A stretch of 64,000 bases of DNA from Pollenia angustigena (Eukaryota > Arthropoda > Insecta > Diptera > Polleniidae): contig OV884058.1 in the NCBI GenBank assembly GCA_930367215.1, positions 197,798,208 to 197,862,207 on the forward strand. Direction: 5' to 3'. The translations under genes and the position numbers were made by a program. This document shows positions 12,101-22,469 of the stretch, piece by piece. A model generated the notes under the pieces. That model had not been told where the DNA came from. It was given only the letters and a program-made list of their open reading frames with translations, and did not search any database. Position 1 is the first letter of the stretch; every line of letters begins with the position of its first letter.

Positions 12101-12759
12101 CGGCCATAAGATCCCTGGAGAATGTGTTCATCACATCGAGAATTGTCCGAGAATGCCGGATGTCTCTGGAGGAGATAGCGAGACATTCACTGGTCACCCT
12201 TAATTGGGTCCCCGGACACAGGGACATACCGGGGAACTGCATGGCGGATTCGTTGGCGTATGCAGGTACCACCTTGAATCGAGACGGCTCGACATATAAT
12301 GTAGGTGTTTCACTCCCAAGGAGTAAGCAACTCATTGCGCACAAGTTTCATATCATCGCCAGTCAGAGGTGGCTCGTTGAAACTACCTGTGGGGAAACCA
12401 GGAAAATCTGGCCCATCATAGATGAAAAAAGGACACGGCGGGCATTACAGCTGTCCAGACATCATCTTAGAAACCTGATTGCGGCTATAACCGGCCATTG
12501 GCCCATTGGGAGGCACGCCCAGAGGCTGGGGCTCCCTTACAATGACTTATGTAGAAGTTGCGGCGAGGAGGAGGAGGAAGAGTCAGCGGAACATCTTCTC
12601 TGTAATTGCCCGGCATTCGGAGATCTAAGACTCAAAATGTTTGGTCGAAGAGCCCTTGGGGACAAAACTTGTCTCTCTGATGTTGATGTAAACAGGATCC
12701 ACTCCTTTACTGAATCGACCGGATGGCTGCGTGGGAGCACTAGCAGCCAGACAACATAG
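9165..12759 (+). CDS. LINE ORF2: endonuclease, reverse transcriptase, RNase H (one frameshift)
   Basis: The long open part is 9361-12759 (1132 codons). The N-terminal endonuclease start lies upstream in another frame, beginning at the ATG at 9165 that overlaps the ORF1 stop (tATGATGa), with QTNLHHSKAAS and ICIQEPLLYRDR visible. A frameshift near 9296-9320 separates them. In the long frame the endonuclease motif ADANAHHTIWG is at about residue 69 and SDH at about 143. Reverse transcriptase motifs are FLDIEGAFNNV (about 498), TRGTPQGGVLSPL (about 556) and the catalytic YADD (586). RNase H starts at FTDGSK (about 848), with TDSK later. A cysteine/histidine motif (CRSCG...EHLLCNCP) is near 1065-1085. 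The enzyme nicks target DNA and primes reverse transcription of the element RNA. The ATGA overlap suggests reinitiation-coupled translation (inference). Confidence 0.9.
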
Positions 12760-12984
12760 GACCCATGGGAGACGGTGTGACATGGTAACACAACGGGAAC
12801 TAATTAATGGACCCACGTGAGCTGTGCTTGATCACGGCTGCCAATGGAACCTAACCTAACCTAGTCGGGGGTTTTATTATGAATAAGAGAGAGCGAAGGA
12901 CGAAAAAACGTTGTTCTGCGAACGTATACCATTATTGGCATAAGCCTTACCCTTTAGGAATATATTCCTATGGATTCCTATGGT

Positions 12985-14470
12985 TCCAGGCTGGAACAAA
13001 GGGCCACAACAAAATTCTTCCATTCAGGTCTGTTCAGTGCCAGCGTTTTAATTTCGGATCAATATTTTCCCATCAAACGAATTTTTTCTTGTACCGACCT
13101 TCTCTAGGTGTTAGATGGCCTACCAGCTCCCCTATTGCCTTGAGGACTCCATTTAATTAGAGTTCTTGATATATTTCCATTTGGTCTTCTTAGAACATGA
13201 CCAATCCAGTTCCATTTTCGGCGGGTAATTTCTAGCTGTATTGAAGTTTCACGAGTTCGTTGCCACAGATTTTCATTGAAGATAACGTTTGGCCAGAAAA
13301 TTCATAGTATTTTGCGCAAAGAACGGTAAATGAAAACTTAGAGAGATCGTATTTCCTGCGTGGATGTGTTCCAAGATTCGCAAACGAAAAAGCAGTAGTT
13401 TTGTATGGATTTGAATTTGTGGCGATCTTCATACTTTTTGCAGTGCTCCAAAGGCTTATTTGGCATTTTAAGGTCGGTTAGAGAAATCTACATCTGCGCC
13501 TTCGGGGTTGGTCAGGATACTGCCCAAACAGCAGAAGGATTGAATATTTTCAAGTTCAATGCCATCTATGACAAAACTATTGGTATTATTTGAGTTTATT
13601 CTTAATACCTTTGTTTGGTTTATATTTATACGAAGTCCAACTTCCGAGGCTAGTTCCTGCACCCGCTTTCATTTTGATTTCATATCTGTAAAGCTATGTG
13701 ATAATAAACAGATATCGTCGGTATAGTCTAGCCGTTCTTGCAGGCCCCAAGTTATACCCCTTTCTTTCAATTGTCGATACCTGCATTACAATGTCCAACA
13801 CTATGTTGAATAGTGAAGGGGACAGCACACATCCTTGGTGTGCACCTGTCTTTATAGTTATTAACGGACCTAATTTTTTTTGTGGAGCACGCGGCACGTA
13901 CAGTACCACTCGAACACCTTTGCACATAAGAGCCGGATGATGCAACGTATCAAAAGCCTTCGCCAAGTCTACGAACACCAAGTATAGTGGGGAACACCAT
14001 TCAACAGATTGTTCCACGATAATTCGAAGACTGTTGACGTGGTCGTTATATGTACGGTTCGCATCTAATCTCAGCTGAAGGAACTGTATATAGACGAGAG
14101 TGAATTATTTGTGCAATCACCTTATTGATCATGTTCAGTAGAGTAATTTCACTCCAATTCTTACAGTCGATGAGGATACTACCCTGCTTATGGAGTTTAA
14201 TGATTACACCTTTCTTGGTTTCAGCCGGAGAATATAAAGATGACCAGAATTCCGCTATTAATGGCTTATGATTTCAGAGCTTAGTTCGTGGTTCGCTTTT
14301 ATTAGCTCAGGGTCAATGTTGTCTAAACCGGGTGTATTTCCATTTCTCAAAGATTTAATTGCAGCTGCAATTTCAGAATGGTCAGGACAATTTACATCTA
14401 AATCGAGCCTGGGCAAATGGAATTGGCAAACACACACATTAGTTAACCAATACAAAAAACCCATTCACTT
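12985..14470 (-). pseudogene. RTE-type LINE, 3' half of the polyprotein, decayed
   Basis: Read from 14464 leftwards, frame pieces give LRNGNTPGLDNIDPELIK (start of the reverse transcriptase region), then FVDLAKAFDTLHH (motif A) and GAHQGCVLSPSLFN (motif B) around 13800-13960. A YTDDICLLSH-like motif C sits in a shifted frame near 13700-13727, then LNIN-like residues and SFCCLGSIL. The C-terminal RRKWNWIGHVLRRPNGN motif lies at 13140-13235. This series is characteristic of RTE-clade LINEs. At least four frameshifts or stops are present and the endonuclease half is absent, so it is a dead, 5'-truncated copy. A complementary 5' piece of a similar element is at 28215-28830. The boundary at 12985 is approximate. 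Confidence 0.8.
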
Positions 14471-15013
14471 TTGCTGTGCTCAATATGTTGGTTTATTAAT
14501 GTGAACTTTAACTTTTTTTTGCATAATGGGGTTATTGTTTTACACACACATTCCGCGCCTTCAAATATTGTTGTATTCTCGCTGGTTTTAAACTAAACAT
14601 GATTATGTTTGAAATAAAATATTATTAATTTTTGGGCAAATTAAGATTAATTTCATCCCTTGTTGACAACTATTAACTTTTATCATTTAAATTTCAGTGA
14701 CACTGTTTTGGAACCGCTTTAAACAAAATATATAAATTTTACCAAAAATTCATATTCGTGATGGGAGGGGTAGATATAACTGATTATAAATTTGTTCATA
14801 AATATAAAAACTATTTAATTATAATACACTTTATAATAATATAATATATTTATACATATGCATATACAGAACATTTCAGCATATTTATCTTAAATAAATT
14901 AATTAATATTAAATAAATAAATAAAAAAAAAAAAAAAATTATCCTTTAAAGGATTTGTAAAATTTTACGTCAGTTAAAGTTTTTTATATACATTTTTCAT
15001 AAGTTTTTTACAT
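14471..15013. other. AT-rich non-coding sequence upstream of tRNA-Ala
   Basis: No recognisable coding or repeat structure apart from A/T tracts (an A-run near 14924-14938). Confidence 0.5.
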
Positions 15014-15086
15014 GGGGATGTAGCTCAGATGGTAGAGCGCTCGCTTAGCATGTGAGAGGTACGGGGATCGATGCCCCGCATCTCCA
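15014..15086 (+). tRNA. tRNA-Ala: tRNA-Ala (anticodon AGC)
   Basis: A 73-nt cloverleaf can be drawn. Acceptor ggggatg pairs with catctcc (one G-T), followed by discriminator A at 15086. The D-arm gagc pairs, the anticodon stem ctcgc/gtgag closes the loop ttagcat with AGC at 15047-15049, and the T-arm is cgggg/ccccg. The internal A box (tagctcagatgg) and B box (ggatcgatgcc) are present. No intron and no encoded CCA, as expected for a nuclear gene. A T-run at 15093-15097 can terminate Pol III. It decodes GCU/GCC alanine codons. A second copy is at 22194, with which it shares the trailing aggac. Confidence 0.96.
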
Positions 15087-15900
15087 GGACAGTTTTTAGT
15101 TTCCAAATTATTTTTATTTAATGTTTTTTATATGAAGACTTTGCAGGCATCAGTCATGAAATTACCCAAAATCAAACTTTTGGTACTATTTGTAAGACTT
15201 TTTGAGAATATTTGAGGAGGTTGTTTTCAAAACTTGATTATTACAGAGATAAAGTTTTTCACAATTTGAGAAAATAGTTTTTTAGGAATATTATTTTGAA
15301 CTGAAATAATCTACTTTTTATTCTTTTTTTATGGTGTAATTATAGAGTTTTGGCCAAATTTAATTTTCACTGAGTTTTCATTTCAATGTAACAAAAAAGA
15401 AAATTGTGTCAAAAATGTCTAGTTTTGAAAAGAACCTGCTCAATTATTCTTTAACATGAGGAGCATACAAGACCAGGCTAAAGGCGAACTCATACAAAAA
15501 ACGCTGACGAAAACTTAAGAGTTTTTTTTTCATTTAGACTTTGACGTTTGGTATGACCAAAAATTGTCGGTTGACGACCAGGGTTGTCAGATTTTTTTGA
15601 GCTCCATCGCCAAACCGGATGTCAGAAATCGACAAAGGTCAATTTTGTTCCGTTTTCGTAAATTTTTTTTTTTTAAATTAAGTCTTGCATACACAAAAAC
15701 TAGTATAATATAAAATCGCCAAAACTAAGATAAAATACAAAAGAGTCGCCGAAAGTAAATTTTGTTTAGTTTCTGTTATTTTGTTTTCAAAAAACAAAAT
15801 GGAGATCATATATTCAGTTAAAAAAAACTAAATGTATGTACACAAGTCTATAAGATCATACACGTCAGCCTTATCGGTTTCATTACCGGTGTTTTGACCT

Positions 15901-16120
15901 GGGGTCTAATCACCGCATACGATATCGAGCAAAATTATTTATTTTGGTATCATAAAACTCGATATATGAAATGTATTGAATTTGAAATAATAGCATTCGA
16001 TATCGAGTAACTCGACATTACATTTATCGAGTTTTCATTCGATACGTCAGTGTCTATCGTATGCAAAAAAATCCGATAGTTTATTCGAAACGATAGTATC
16101 GAATACGGTGATTAGACCCC
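15901..16120. repeat. 220-bp inverted-repeat insertion
   Basis: Terminal inverted repeats ggggtctaatcaccg and cggtgattagacccc are exact over 15 bases. The interior is rich in tcgatat and atcgag motifs. No clear TSD is seen, so the superfamily is open. Confidence 0.65.
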
Positions 16121-16144
16121 TGCATACAAACTATAAGAATTAAA

Positions 16145-16320
16145 TACCCTACAAGAAATGAATGAGCGAGTAGTCACATTTTTCATTTTGGTTTTAAGAA
16201 AATGATAGAAAGAAATGACCGAAATAAAGTTTTCGGTCACATTCGGTCATTTCGTTCTATCATTTTCTTTGCACCAAAATGAAGAATGTGACTACTCGCT
16301 CATTCATTTCTTGTAGGGTA
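16145..16320. repeat. Near-palindromic foldback MITE, 176 bp
   Basis: The left arm starts taccctacaagaaatgaatg and the right arm ends with its complement. The two arms of about 80 bases are almost perfectly complementary around a small core near 16230, so a transcript would form a long hairpin. TA at each tip fits a Tc1/mariner-type target. Confidence 0.75.
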
Positions 16321-16638
16321 GTGACTGAATATAAAATTCACTTAAAAGGACCACGAAACAAAAATCATGTGAAAAAAAGTTGCCAGTTTTTTTTTTTTAA
16401 ATTAGTAATGATAACAAAAAATTATAAATGATAAAAATAGCCAAGTAAATCGCCGTTACATCCAAAATCGCCAAAAAAAAGTCGCCAGTCGCCAAATGGA
16501 AAATCCCATCGCCAAACACGTTTCAAAATCGCCACGTTTGGCGAGAAATCGCCATATCTGACAGCCCTGTTGACGACCCTATGTAAGCAACAGTTGACAA
16601 CTAGCCATGGTTCAAAATGATATGCTGTTACTTTTGCT

Positions 16639-16813
16639 CAAGGCGAATTCACTAGGAGGTGGGGTCAAGTCAACATATGGTGTTTATTTCAGTTCGACTT
16701 TACAAAGTTTGTATACAAACAAGTTTTTTTCGTAAACAGAAATATTTTTAGCAATCCAACCACAGAGGCAGTGTTGTTGTAAAGTTCACCTCTCCTTCTA
16801 GCAATTCGCCTTG
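16639..16813. mobile_element. Family C MITE, 175 bp
   Basis: Inverted ends caaggcgaattcactag and ctagcaattcgccttg. The 8-bp flanks cttttgct (16631-16638) and cttttgtt (16814-16821) differ at one position. A second, better-preserved copy with a perfect TSD is at 47904-48099. The 8-bp TSD suggests hAT- or P-type mobilisation. Confidence 0.75.
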
Positions 16814-17355
16814 CTTTTGTTGACATTTATATTTAAATATTTGAGTGTAAGTGCACAGCTCATTTGTTTACTGCAGTGTTGTATTATTTTGACACAACGT
16901 GAAAGTAGTTCACAGTGTTGTATCCGTATTTAAAAAAAGACCACCTTGTATGAATTCGCCTTGAACAGGCTTTAGAATATTTGGATTTTTGTAGTATTTA
17001 GACTTTCGTTATTTAAACCATTTCCACTGAAATAAAATGTAACTAATAAGGGTTTGGTACTTTTTTGGAAATTTGGACGTCCTGTCCTGTCATAAAAATT
17101 GTTAAACTCTTGCAAAAAATATATTCTTGTGTAAATATACAACTATTGTGTTATGTGTGTGAAAACAAATTAAAATTAATTAAGATACACACACTATTAT
17201 ATTATTTACCACTACAATGCACTATGGTATATTTACCCCCTTTTTTGGCCAAAATTTATTACAGCCAAACGGGTGGACCGATTTGAACGATTTTTTGGAT
17301 TTGACTATTTGTGAACTTTTAAGAGAGAGGGAGTGACCGAAAAAAAAATTTCATA

Positions 17356-17541
17356 CACTCAGAAAAAAATATAAGTAAATTTAAATTAGATTTTATTTTA
17401 GCTAAATTTAACTAACAAATTAACAAATAACTAGTTCTAAGAAGGGGTTACGGGTTATAGGTTCCCGCATCCAAGATTTTTTTTTGGTCTTTGATAGATA
17501 ATCTGATTTTCTAAACTGCTTTTTTAAAATTTTTTCGAGTG
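17356..17541. repeat. TA-flanked AT-rich MITE, 186 bp
   Basis: Ends cactcagaaaaaaatat and aaattttttcgagtg, inverted and flanked by TA (17354-17355 and 17542-17543). It resembles the larger elements at 22722 and 3135 in terminal sequence. Confidence 0.5.
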
Positions 17542-17696
17542 TACACTTACCTTTCGAATATAACAGCAGAAATAAATTTGATTTTCGAGTTCCAAACCGT
17601 CAACTAAATGTAATATACATGTGATCAACATGCCACCACTCTTTCATTTCTTAAACTTCGCTCTCGGGATTTTCTGGTCTGCATTTATATTAACTA

Positions 17697-18616
17697 AAGG
17701 GTGGTTAAATTTCAAGGGTCGATGTTGATTTTGAATAAAACACAAACTATTTACGAAATTATTGTAATTTTATTTTATTATGATATATTGGTATTACTCA
17801 ATTATGTATGGAACAAAATATCGGCCAAATGGGCGCCGCGACCACGGCGGCACACCTTCATCCGATGGTCCAAATTTTCGATGACCCTGAGGCATAATGG
17901 AGGTTCTATGCCGTTAATGTGCCGAATTATCTCATCCTTTAGCTCTTGAATTGTTGCTGGCTTATCGACGTACACCTTTTCTTTCAAATAACCCCAAAGA
18001 AAAAAGTCCAACGGTGTCAAATCACATGATCTTGGCGGCCAATTGACATCGCCATTACGTGAGATAACACGGCCATTGAATTTGTTGCGCAAAAGAGCCA
18101 TTGTTTCGTTAGCTGTGTGGCAAGTGGCACCGTCCTGCTGAAACCACATATCGTCCACATCCATATCTTCCAATTCGGGCCATAAAAAGTTCGTTATCAT
18201 CTCACGATAGCGAACACCATTCACAGTAACTACCTGACCGGCCTCATTTTGGGAAAAATACGGCCCGGTGATGCCGCCAGCCCATAAACCGCACCAAACA
18301 GTCACTCTTTGTGGGTGCATTGGTTTTTCGACAATCACTCTTGGATTCTCATTCGCCCAAATGCGGCAATTCTGTTTATTGACGAATCCACTGATGTAAA
18401 ATGTGGCTCATCACTGAATCACGAAGTGCACGATATGCATTTTGATTTGAACGCCCATTTTCATAATAAGTCTGGATAACTTTAACACGTTGTTGGATTG
18501 TGTATCTCTCCATGGTTCAAATTGAGTAAGTCTGAAATAGAGAAATGTCAAATAAAATTCGGAAAAAAACTTGGCGTTTAGGTGTGGTTCACATTCAACA
18601 TAATTTAACCACCCTT
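17697..18616 (-). mobile_element. Internally deleted mariner-like element, copy 1
   Basis: Terminal inverted repeats begin aagggtggttaaatt, flanked by TA at 17695-17696 and 18617-18618. Length is 920 bp, nearly the same as the copy at 29881-30799. The right terminal repeat has lost about 12 bases that the other copy keeps (the cggccctt-like block). It contains a truncated transposase on the minus strand. Confidence 0.85.
17802..18540 (-). pseudogene. Mariner-like transposase, truncated and frameshifted
   Basis: The open part at 17802-18338 gives 178 residues with VTVWCGLWAGG, WFQQDGATCHTA (second catalytic Asp) and DLTPLDFFLWGYLK (third Asp), with 36 residues between the last two Asp. The N-terminal MERYTIQQRV segment survives at about 18480-18512, out of frame with the rest. 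The first-Asp segment around 18370-18400 is frameshifted, reading INRQ/TNPLM rather than the FSDELHF of copy 2. It belongs to the IS630-Tc1-mariner superfamily, which cuts and pastes at TA sites. This copy lacks an intact DNA-binding domain and is dead. Confidence 0.85.
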
Positions 18617-18800
18617 TACATGTAATATCTTTTTTATTTAGAGGATAAAAAAGGTATTTGCGGTCGTCCAGGTTTCGATTTAATGGAGGCACACTGGGTT
18701 TCACTTTTTCTGATCGAAGTACTGGATTTAAGCACAAACAGCATGATGTTTTTCAAAAACTTTCAAATTTCTGGAACTATTACGCCATTTTATATTCATA

Positions 18801-19668
18801 ATGGGTGATTTTTTTAAGAGCTATAGGAAAGTTTTAAAAAAGAAACACATAAAATTCAGAAAAATGCCTGAAATCTTTATTTGAATCGATAGTACGGTCC
18901 TTATTATTTAATGTTTGAAGATTATTTCATGCAAATGTTGACCGCAACTGCGCCTCAAATGGTCCATCCGCTAAGTCCAATTTGGCATACTCTTTCCAAT
19001 ATTTCGGCCGGTATCACAGGAATAAATGCTTCGATGTTGTCTTCCAATGCGTCAATTGAAGCGGGCATTTGTGTATAGACATGAGCTTTAACATAGCCCC
19101 ACAAAAAATAGTCTTAAGGCGTTAAATCGCACGATCAAGGCGGCCAATTGACCGTCCCCGAACGTGAAATAAAATGTTCACCGAACTCGCCTCTCAATAA
19201 GTCTTGTTGAAACCACATGTAATTTTGGGCAAAAAAAAGTTGGATATCATCTCACAGTAGCGCTCACCATTAACAGTTACGTTACGATTCTCATCACATT
19301 TGAAGAAGAACGGTCCAATGATGCCACCAGCCCATAAACCGCACCAAACTGTGACTATTTTTGGATGCTCTTGCAATGCTTCTGGCTGATCTTCACTCCA
19401 AAATCGACAATTCTGCTTATTAACGTACCTATTGAGCCAAAAATTAGCTTCGTCGCTGAACACAAGAAGCGCGCGATGAACTTTCTTAACAGAGCACGCA
19501 GTTTGATAATAAAATTCAATAATTTGCAAGCGTTGTTCGTTTGTAAGACGATTCATGGTTAAATTGTAGACCAAACTGAAGATGTTTGACATTGAAACAA
19601 AACACGAAACGTGCGTCAGCTGTTTAAACCAGTGTTGCCAAAAAGATAATAGCTAAAAAATCACCCAT
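18801..19668 (-). mobile_element. Second mariner-like family, internally deleted copy
   Basis: Inverted ends atgggtgatttttt and aaaaaatcacccat, flanked by TA at 18799-18800 and 19669-19670. Length 868 bp. The transposase it carries is related to, but distinct from, that of the 17697 and 29881 copies. Confidence 0.85.
18920..19592 (-). pseudogene. Mariner-like transposase remnant
   Basis: The frame 19194-19592 shows NRLTNEQRLQIIEFYY (helix-turn-helix start), then, after an internal deletion, LVFSDEANFWLNRYVNKQNC (first catalytic Asp) and VTVWCGLWAGGIIGPFFF. Downstream in shifted frames are MWFQQD, VNWPP, CDLTP and YFLWGYVKAHVY, ending near 18920. The GATCHTA segment after the second Asp is deleted and two stops interrupt the end. 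Dead copy. Confidence 0.8.
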
Positions 19669-19940
19669 TATTTGAATGAACATGTGTTATCATTTTTTTG
19701 TAAGTCTATATAAAATTCTAATTCATTAAATTTTTGCAATTTAATCGATTTTATAGATGAGTATACCAACATTTTGCTATAGAATGTAAAAAATATAAAT
19801 TTTTGTTACGAAAACATTTATTAGAAGATATCACAAAATTCACTGAACTTAAAGGTTTTCCGATAACTGGCTTAGAAATCGTAATCAAAACACCTGTTAA
19901 AGTAACGGAAATTAAATTTTTTGAAAAATTTAAAAAGCTA

Positions 19941-21539
19941 CACAGAAAAAATTATTTTTCCAATTCAAACAAAAAATTTGTAGAATCAAACTATTTTTTG
20001 TCTGAAATCGGTCCTATAAACAAATTTGCATATTCAAACAATTTATTTGCATTTTGTTTATTGAAAAAAAAAACTGATGTTTTAAAACAAATAATTTAAC
20101 TGAATCAAACAAAAAGTTTACTGAAATTCATAAACTAAATTTCAAAATCAAAAAAAAAATGTTTTTACGCAAGCAATGATGCGCACACAAGTAAAGGCTC
20201 AGTTAGGCGAACGTTGCTGTACCGTATCTGTACTGTATCCATCAGCTGTTCGCTTTTTGTTATATGAAAACCAATACAAAAGCTTACCGAAATGCAATGT
20301 ACCGTAGTTGCAACGTACCAATCTGTATAAAATAGAATTTCATGCCGTTGTTACGTGACATTTGTAAGACAGTGATGGGCGGCTTGTATTTTACATTGAA
20401 TGTGGGTAATTTTGCTCTTTTTTTTTGTACTTTGTTCAGCATATCTATGGAATTGCGACAAAGCAACTTACAATTCAACATATTTCCAAATATATAAATA
20501 TACATATGTTTAGATGTTTAAAATAAACAAATGCATATACACATACAATGAAAAAGGGAAAAATATAAAAGACTTTAAATGGTATCAAAACCTTGTTTGG
20601 TGTATGCTAAATACAAATTTATTTATTGTAAATCTATAATAAAAATATTAAATTATTAACATTTTTTACATACACAAAATACTGTTTTAATACCATTTAA
20701 ATCACGTGGTACCTTTTCTGCACAACGGTCACCATTTGAACATTTTTGATTCCCATCACTGTGTGTTTTGTTTTATGTATACTATTGCTTTTTGTTTATG
20801 TATGGGAAAACATATGACACGTTTTTAAACGTTCTATAAGTGCACCAACGTGCTTACAGTACGCTGCGGTACATTACGGGTACAGCAACGTTAGCCTAAC
20901 TAAGCCTTAAGGACTGTATGAGAAGATAACGGCAGAGCAGAGCCGCCGGCTGGCTTTGCGACACATTTTTTTTGTTGGAATAATTTTTGAACGAAGTCTG
21001 TCTTATTTATACACACACAACACAATGTTTTTCTTTATCACTCTCTGTTGCTGTATCCTTTCCTTTGCTAAAGAAGAAATGTAACCAAAAACGGCAGCAG
21101 ACCCACTCGATATGTTTTTCGTTATCATTCTATTTTTGTATTTGATGTATTTAACCAAACAGTTTAAAAAAATTGAATACGGGATTTTGTTTCTTATAAT
21201 GTTGCTTCTGCTTTTGTTTTTCTTATAGTTGCACTTTTTTAAAGCGTGTGTTTTTTGTTGTTGTTCTTATATTTTACACAAAGAAGTGTTGCTTACGATC
21301 AAATAAAAAAATGCAAAAAGACGACAACATTAAAGAGCGTTAAATATTTCAAACAAAATTATGAAAACTTGACACCAATAACGCATTTATTATATTTTTG
21401 AAGAGTTGTCCACATTTTTGTTGGTTAAATAAAAATCAAACAAAAATATTGATTGAATCAGTAAAAGAATTTATAGAAATTAAAAAAAATTTCAAACAAA
21501 CGTTTGTTTGAAAATGATTCGGCAATAATTTTTTCTGTG
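19941..21539. mobile_element. Family A repeat, copy 2, with nested PIF/Harbinger-like element
   Basis: Ends cacagaaaaaattatttttcc and ...ttttttctgtg with TA at 19939-19940 and 21540-21541. Apart from the insertion at 20195-20907 and small deletions, it aligns throughout with copy 1 (3135-4167). Confidence 0.75.
20195..20907. mobile_element. PIF/Harbinger-like non-autonomous element, 713 bp
   Basis: Terminal inverted repeats aggctcagttaggcgaac and (complement of right end) aggcttagttaggctaac extend to about 27 bases with two mismatches, flanked by TAA at 20192-20194 and 20908-20910. The TWA TSD and GGCT-type ends fit PIF/Harbinger. Copies of family A without this insertion define its boundaries. 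No transposase seen. Confidence 0.7.
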
Positions 21540-21541
21540 TA

Positions 21542-22193
21542 TGTTTACTTTGTTATATTTTTTATTATATTAAAGCAAAAAAAATAAACTTCGCGAAAAT
21601 TCAAATTTTTACTTTTGGCCAAAAAAAAGGGGAAAATTTCCAATAGAGGACCGCTTAGAGCACCATTTCTATATAATGTGTTCTGTTTACCATTCTATAT
21701 TCTTCGAAATTGTTCACTTCTCCAGAAATTCTTTTAATGTTATGTAGTTCTACTAAGGGCTCCTTCGGGTTCCTCTTTTGCGCTGTGTTTTAATATGGTT
21801 CTGGTTTCATTGTAATAACCCCCTAAATATCCTAAGTATCCTTTTTAACTGAAGTATCACTGTTAAATGCAATGTTAACTGCAAATGGTGTGCTGTTTAG
21901 AAATTGTGGTGTAGGTCTATCTCTGCTAGTTAAATTCGTATTAATTTATTTTCACACACGTTATTGTGCTTAGTTTTAAAACCTAATGTGATCTACCTTT
22001 GGTTTAGTTTTATTAAATTTTGGATCGCTCGACTTCTTTATTAATTAGCACACAAATCATGACTGTAACTACATCTTAATTTGTATGCTACATGCATAAA
22101 TAAAGTATGTCTTTAAAAATAAAATTGTTTTAACAATTTTAAATCAAATTATTTCATATAATTGCATAGAAAAGATTCTACAAATTTTAATAT
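21542..22193. other. AT-rich non-coding sequence upstream of second tRNA-Ala
   Basis: No coding frame or recognisable repeat. Confidence 0.45.
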
Positions 22194-22266
22194 GGGGATG
22201 TAGCTCAGATGGTAGAGCGCTCGCTTAGCATGTGAGAGGTACGGGGATCGATACCCCGCATCTCCA
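22194..22266 (+). tRNA. tRNA-Ala: tRNA-Ala (anticodon AGC), second copy
   Basis: Identical to the gene at 15014-15086 except one base in the T-loop/B box (ggatcgatacc here, ggatcgatgcc there). AGC is at 22227-22229, the acceptor pairs ggggatg/catctcc, and discriminator A is at 22266. Ten or more T residues follow from 22273, a strong Pol III terminator. Same strand as the first copy and about 7.2 kb downstream, so the pair probably arose by duplication. Confidence 0.96.
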
Positions 22267-22469
22267 GGACTATTTTTTTTTTATTATGTTACAAAAGTAA
22301 AATTTATCTAGAACGACGAATTATTCGCAACGACTATTCGTCGTCAGAAATGGAACACATTCGTTTGTATCAAAATAGACACAATCGTTGCGTAGACCAA
22401 AATTCGTCCTGCGTAACGAACTCTGCGATAGGTTTATTTCTATTTCTTACGCGACGATTCGCGAATAAA

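Larger units (their letters stand above)
7252..12861 (+). mobile_element. Near full-length LINE (RNase H-bearing, LOA/R1-I group), 5.6 kb
   Basis: A 14-bp TSD, tagtcgggggtttt, is found at 7238-7251 and 12862-12875, directly abutting the element. It has a GC-richer composition than the surroundings, a 5' UTR of about 110 bases, a gag-like ORF1, an ORF2 overlapping it by ATGA, and a 3' UTR of about 100 bases ending in ctaacctaacc. The ORF2 order APE-like endonuclease, reverse transcriptase, RNase H, CCHC-like cysteine motif is that of the I/LOA/R1 group, and LOA is my best guess. One frameshift in each ORF means this copy is probably dead, yet it is young enough to keep a perfect TSD. Confidence 0.9.
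15579..16569. mobile_element. Non-autonomous hAT-type element, 991 bp
   Basis: Termini cagggttgtcagat and atctgacagccctg, with a perfect 8-bp TSD ttgacgac at 15571-15578 and 16570-16577. Subterminal repeats of 'atcgccaaa' or 'gtcgcca' are frequent on both sides. Two smaller inverted-repeat elements sit inside it. Confidence 0.85.
15480..16963. mobile_element. Family C element containing nested insertions
   Basis: The left end aaggcgaactcatacaa and right end ttgtatgaattcgcctt are inverted copies. The 8-bp flanks accaggct (15472-15479) and aacaggct (16964-16971) match at 7 of 8 positions. If real, this element encloses the hAT at 15579-16569 and the smaller family C MITE at 16639-16813. Non-coding. 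Confidence 0.5.

Noticed and set aside
12851..12862. CCTAACCTAACC as telomeric repeat
   Set aside because: Only about 2.5 units, bounded by the LINE 3' UTR and its exact TSD, so it is the element's tail.
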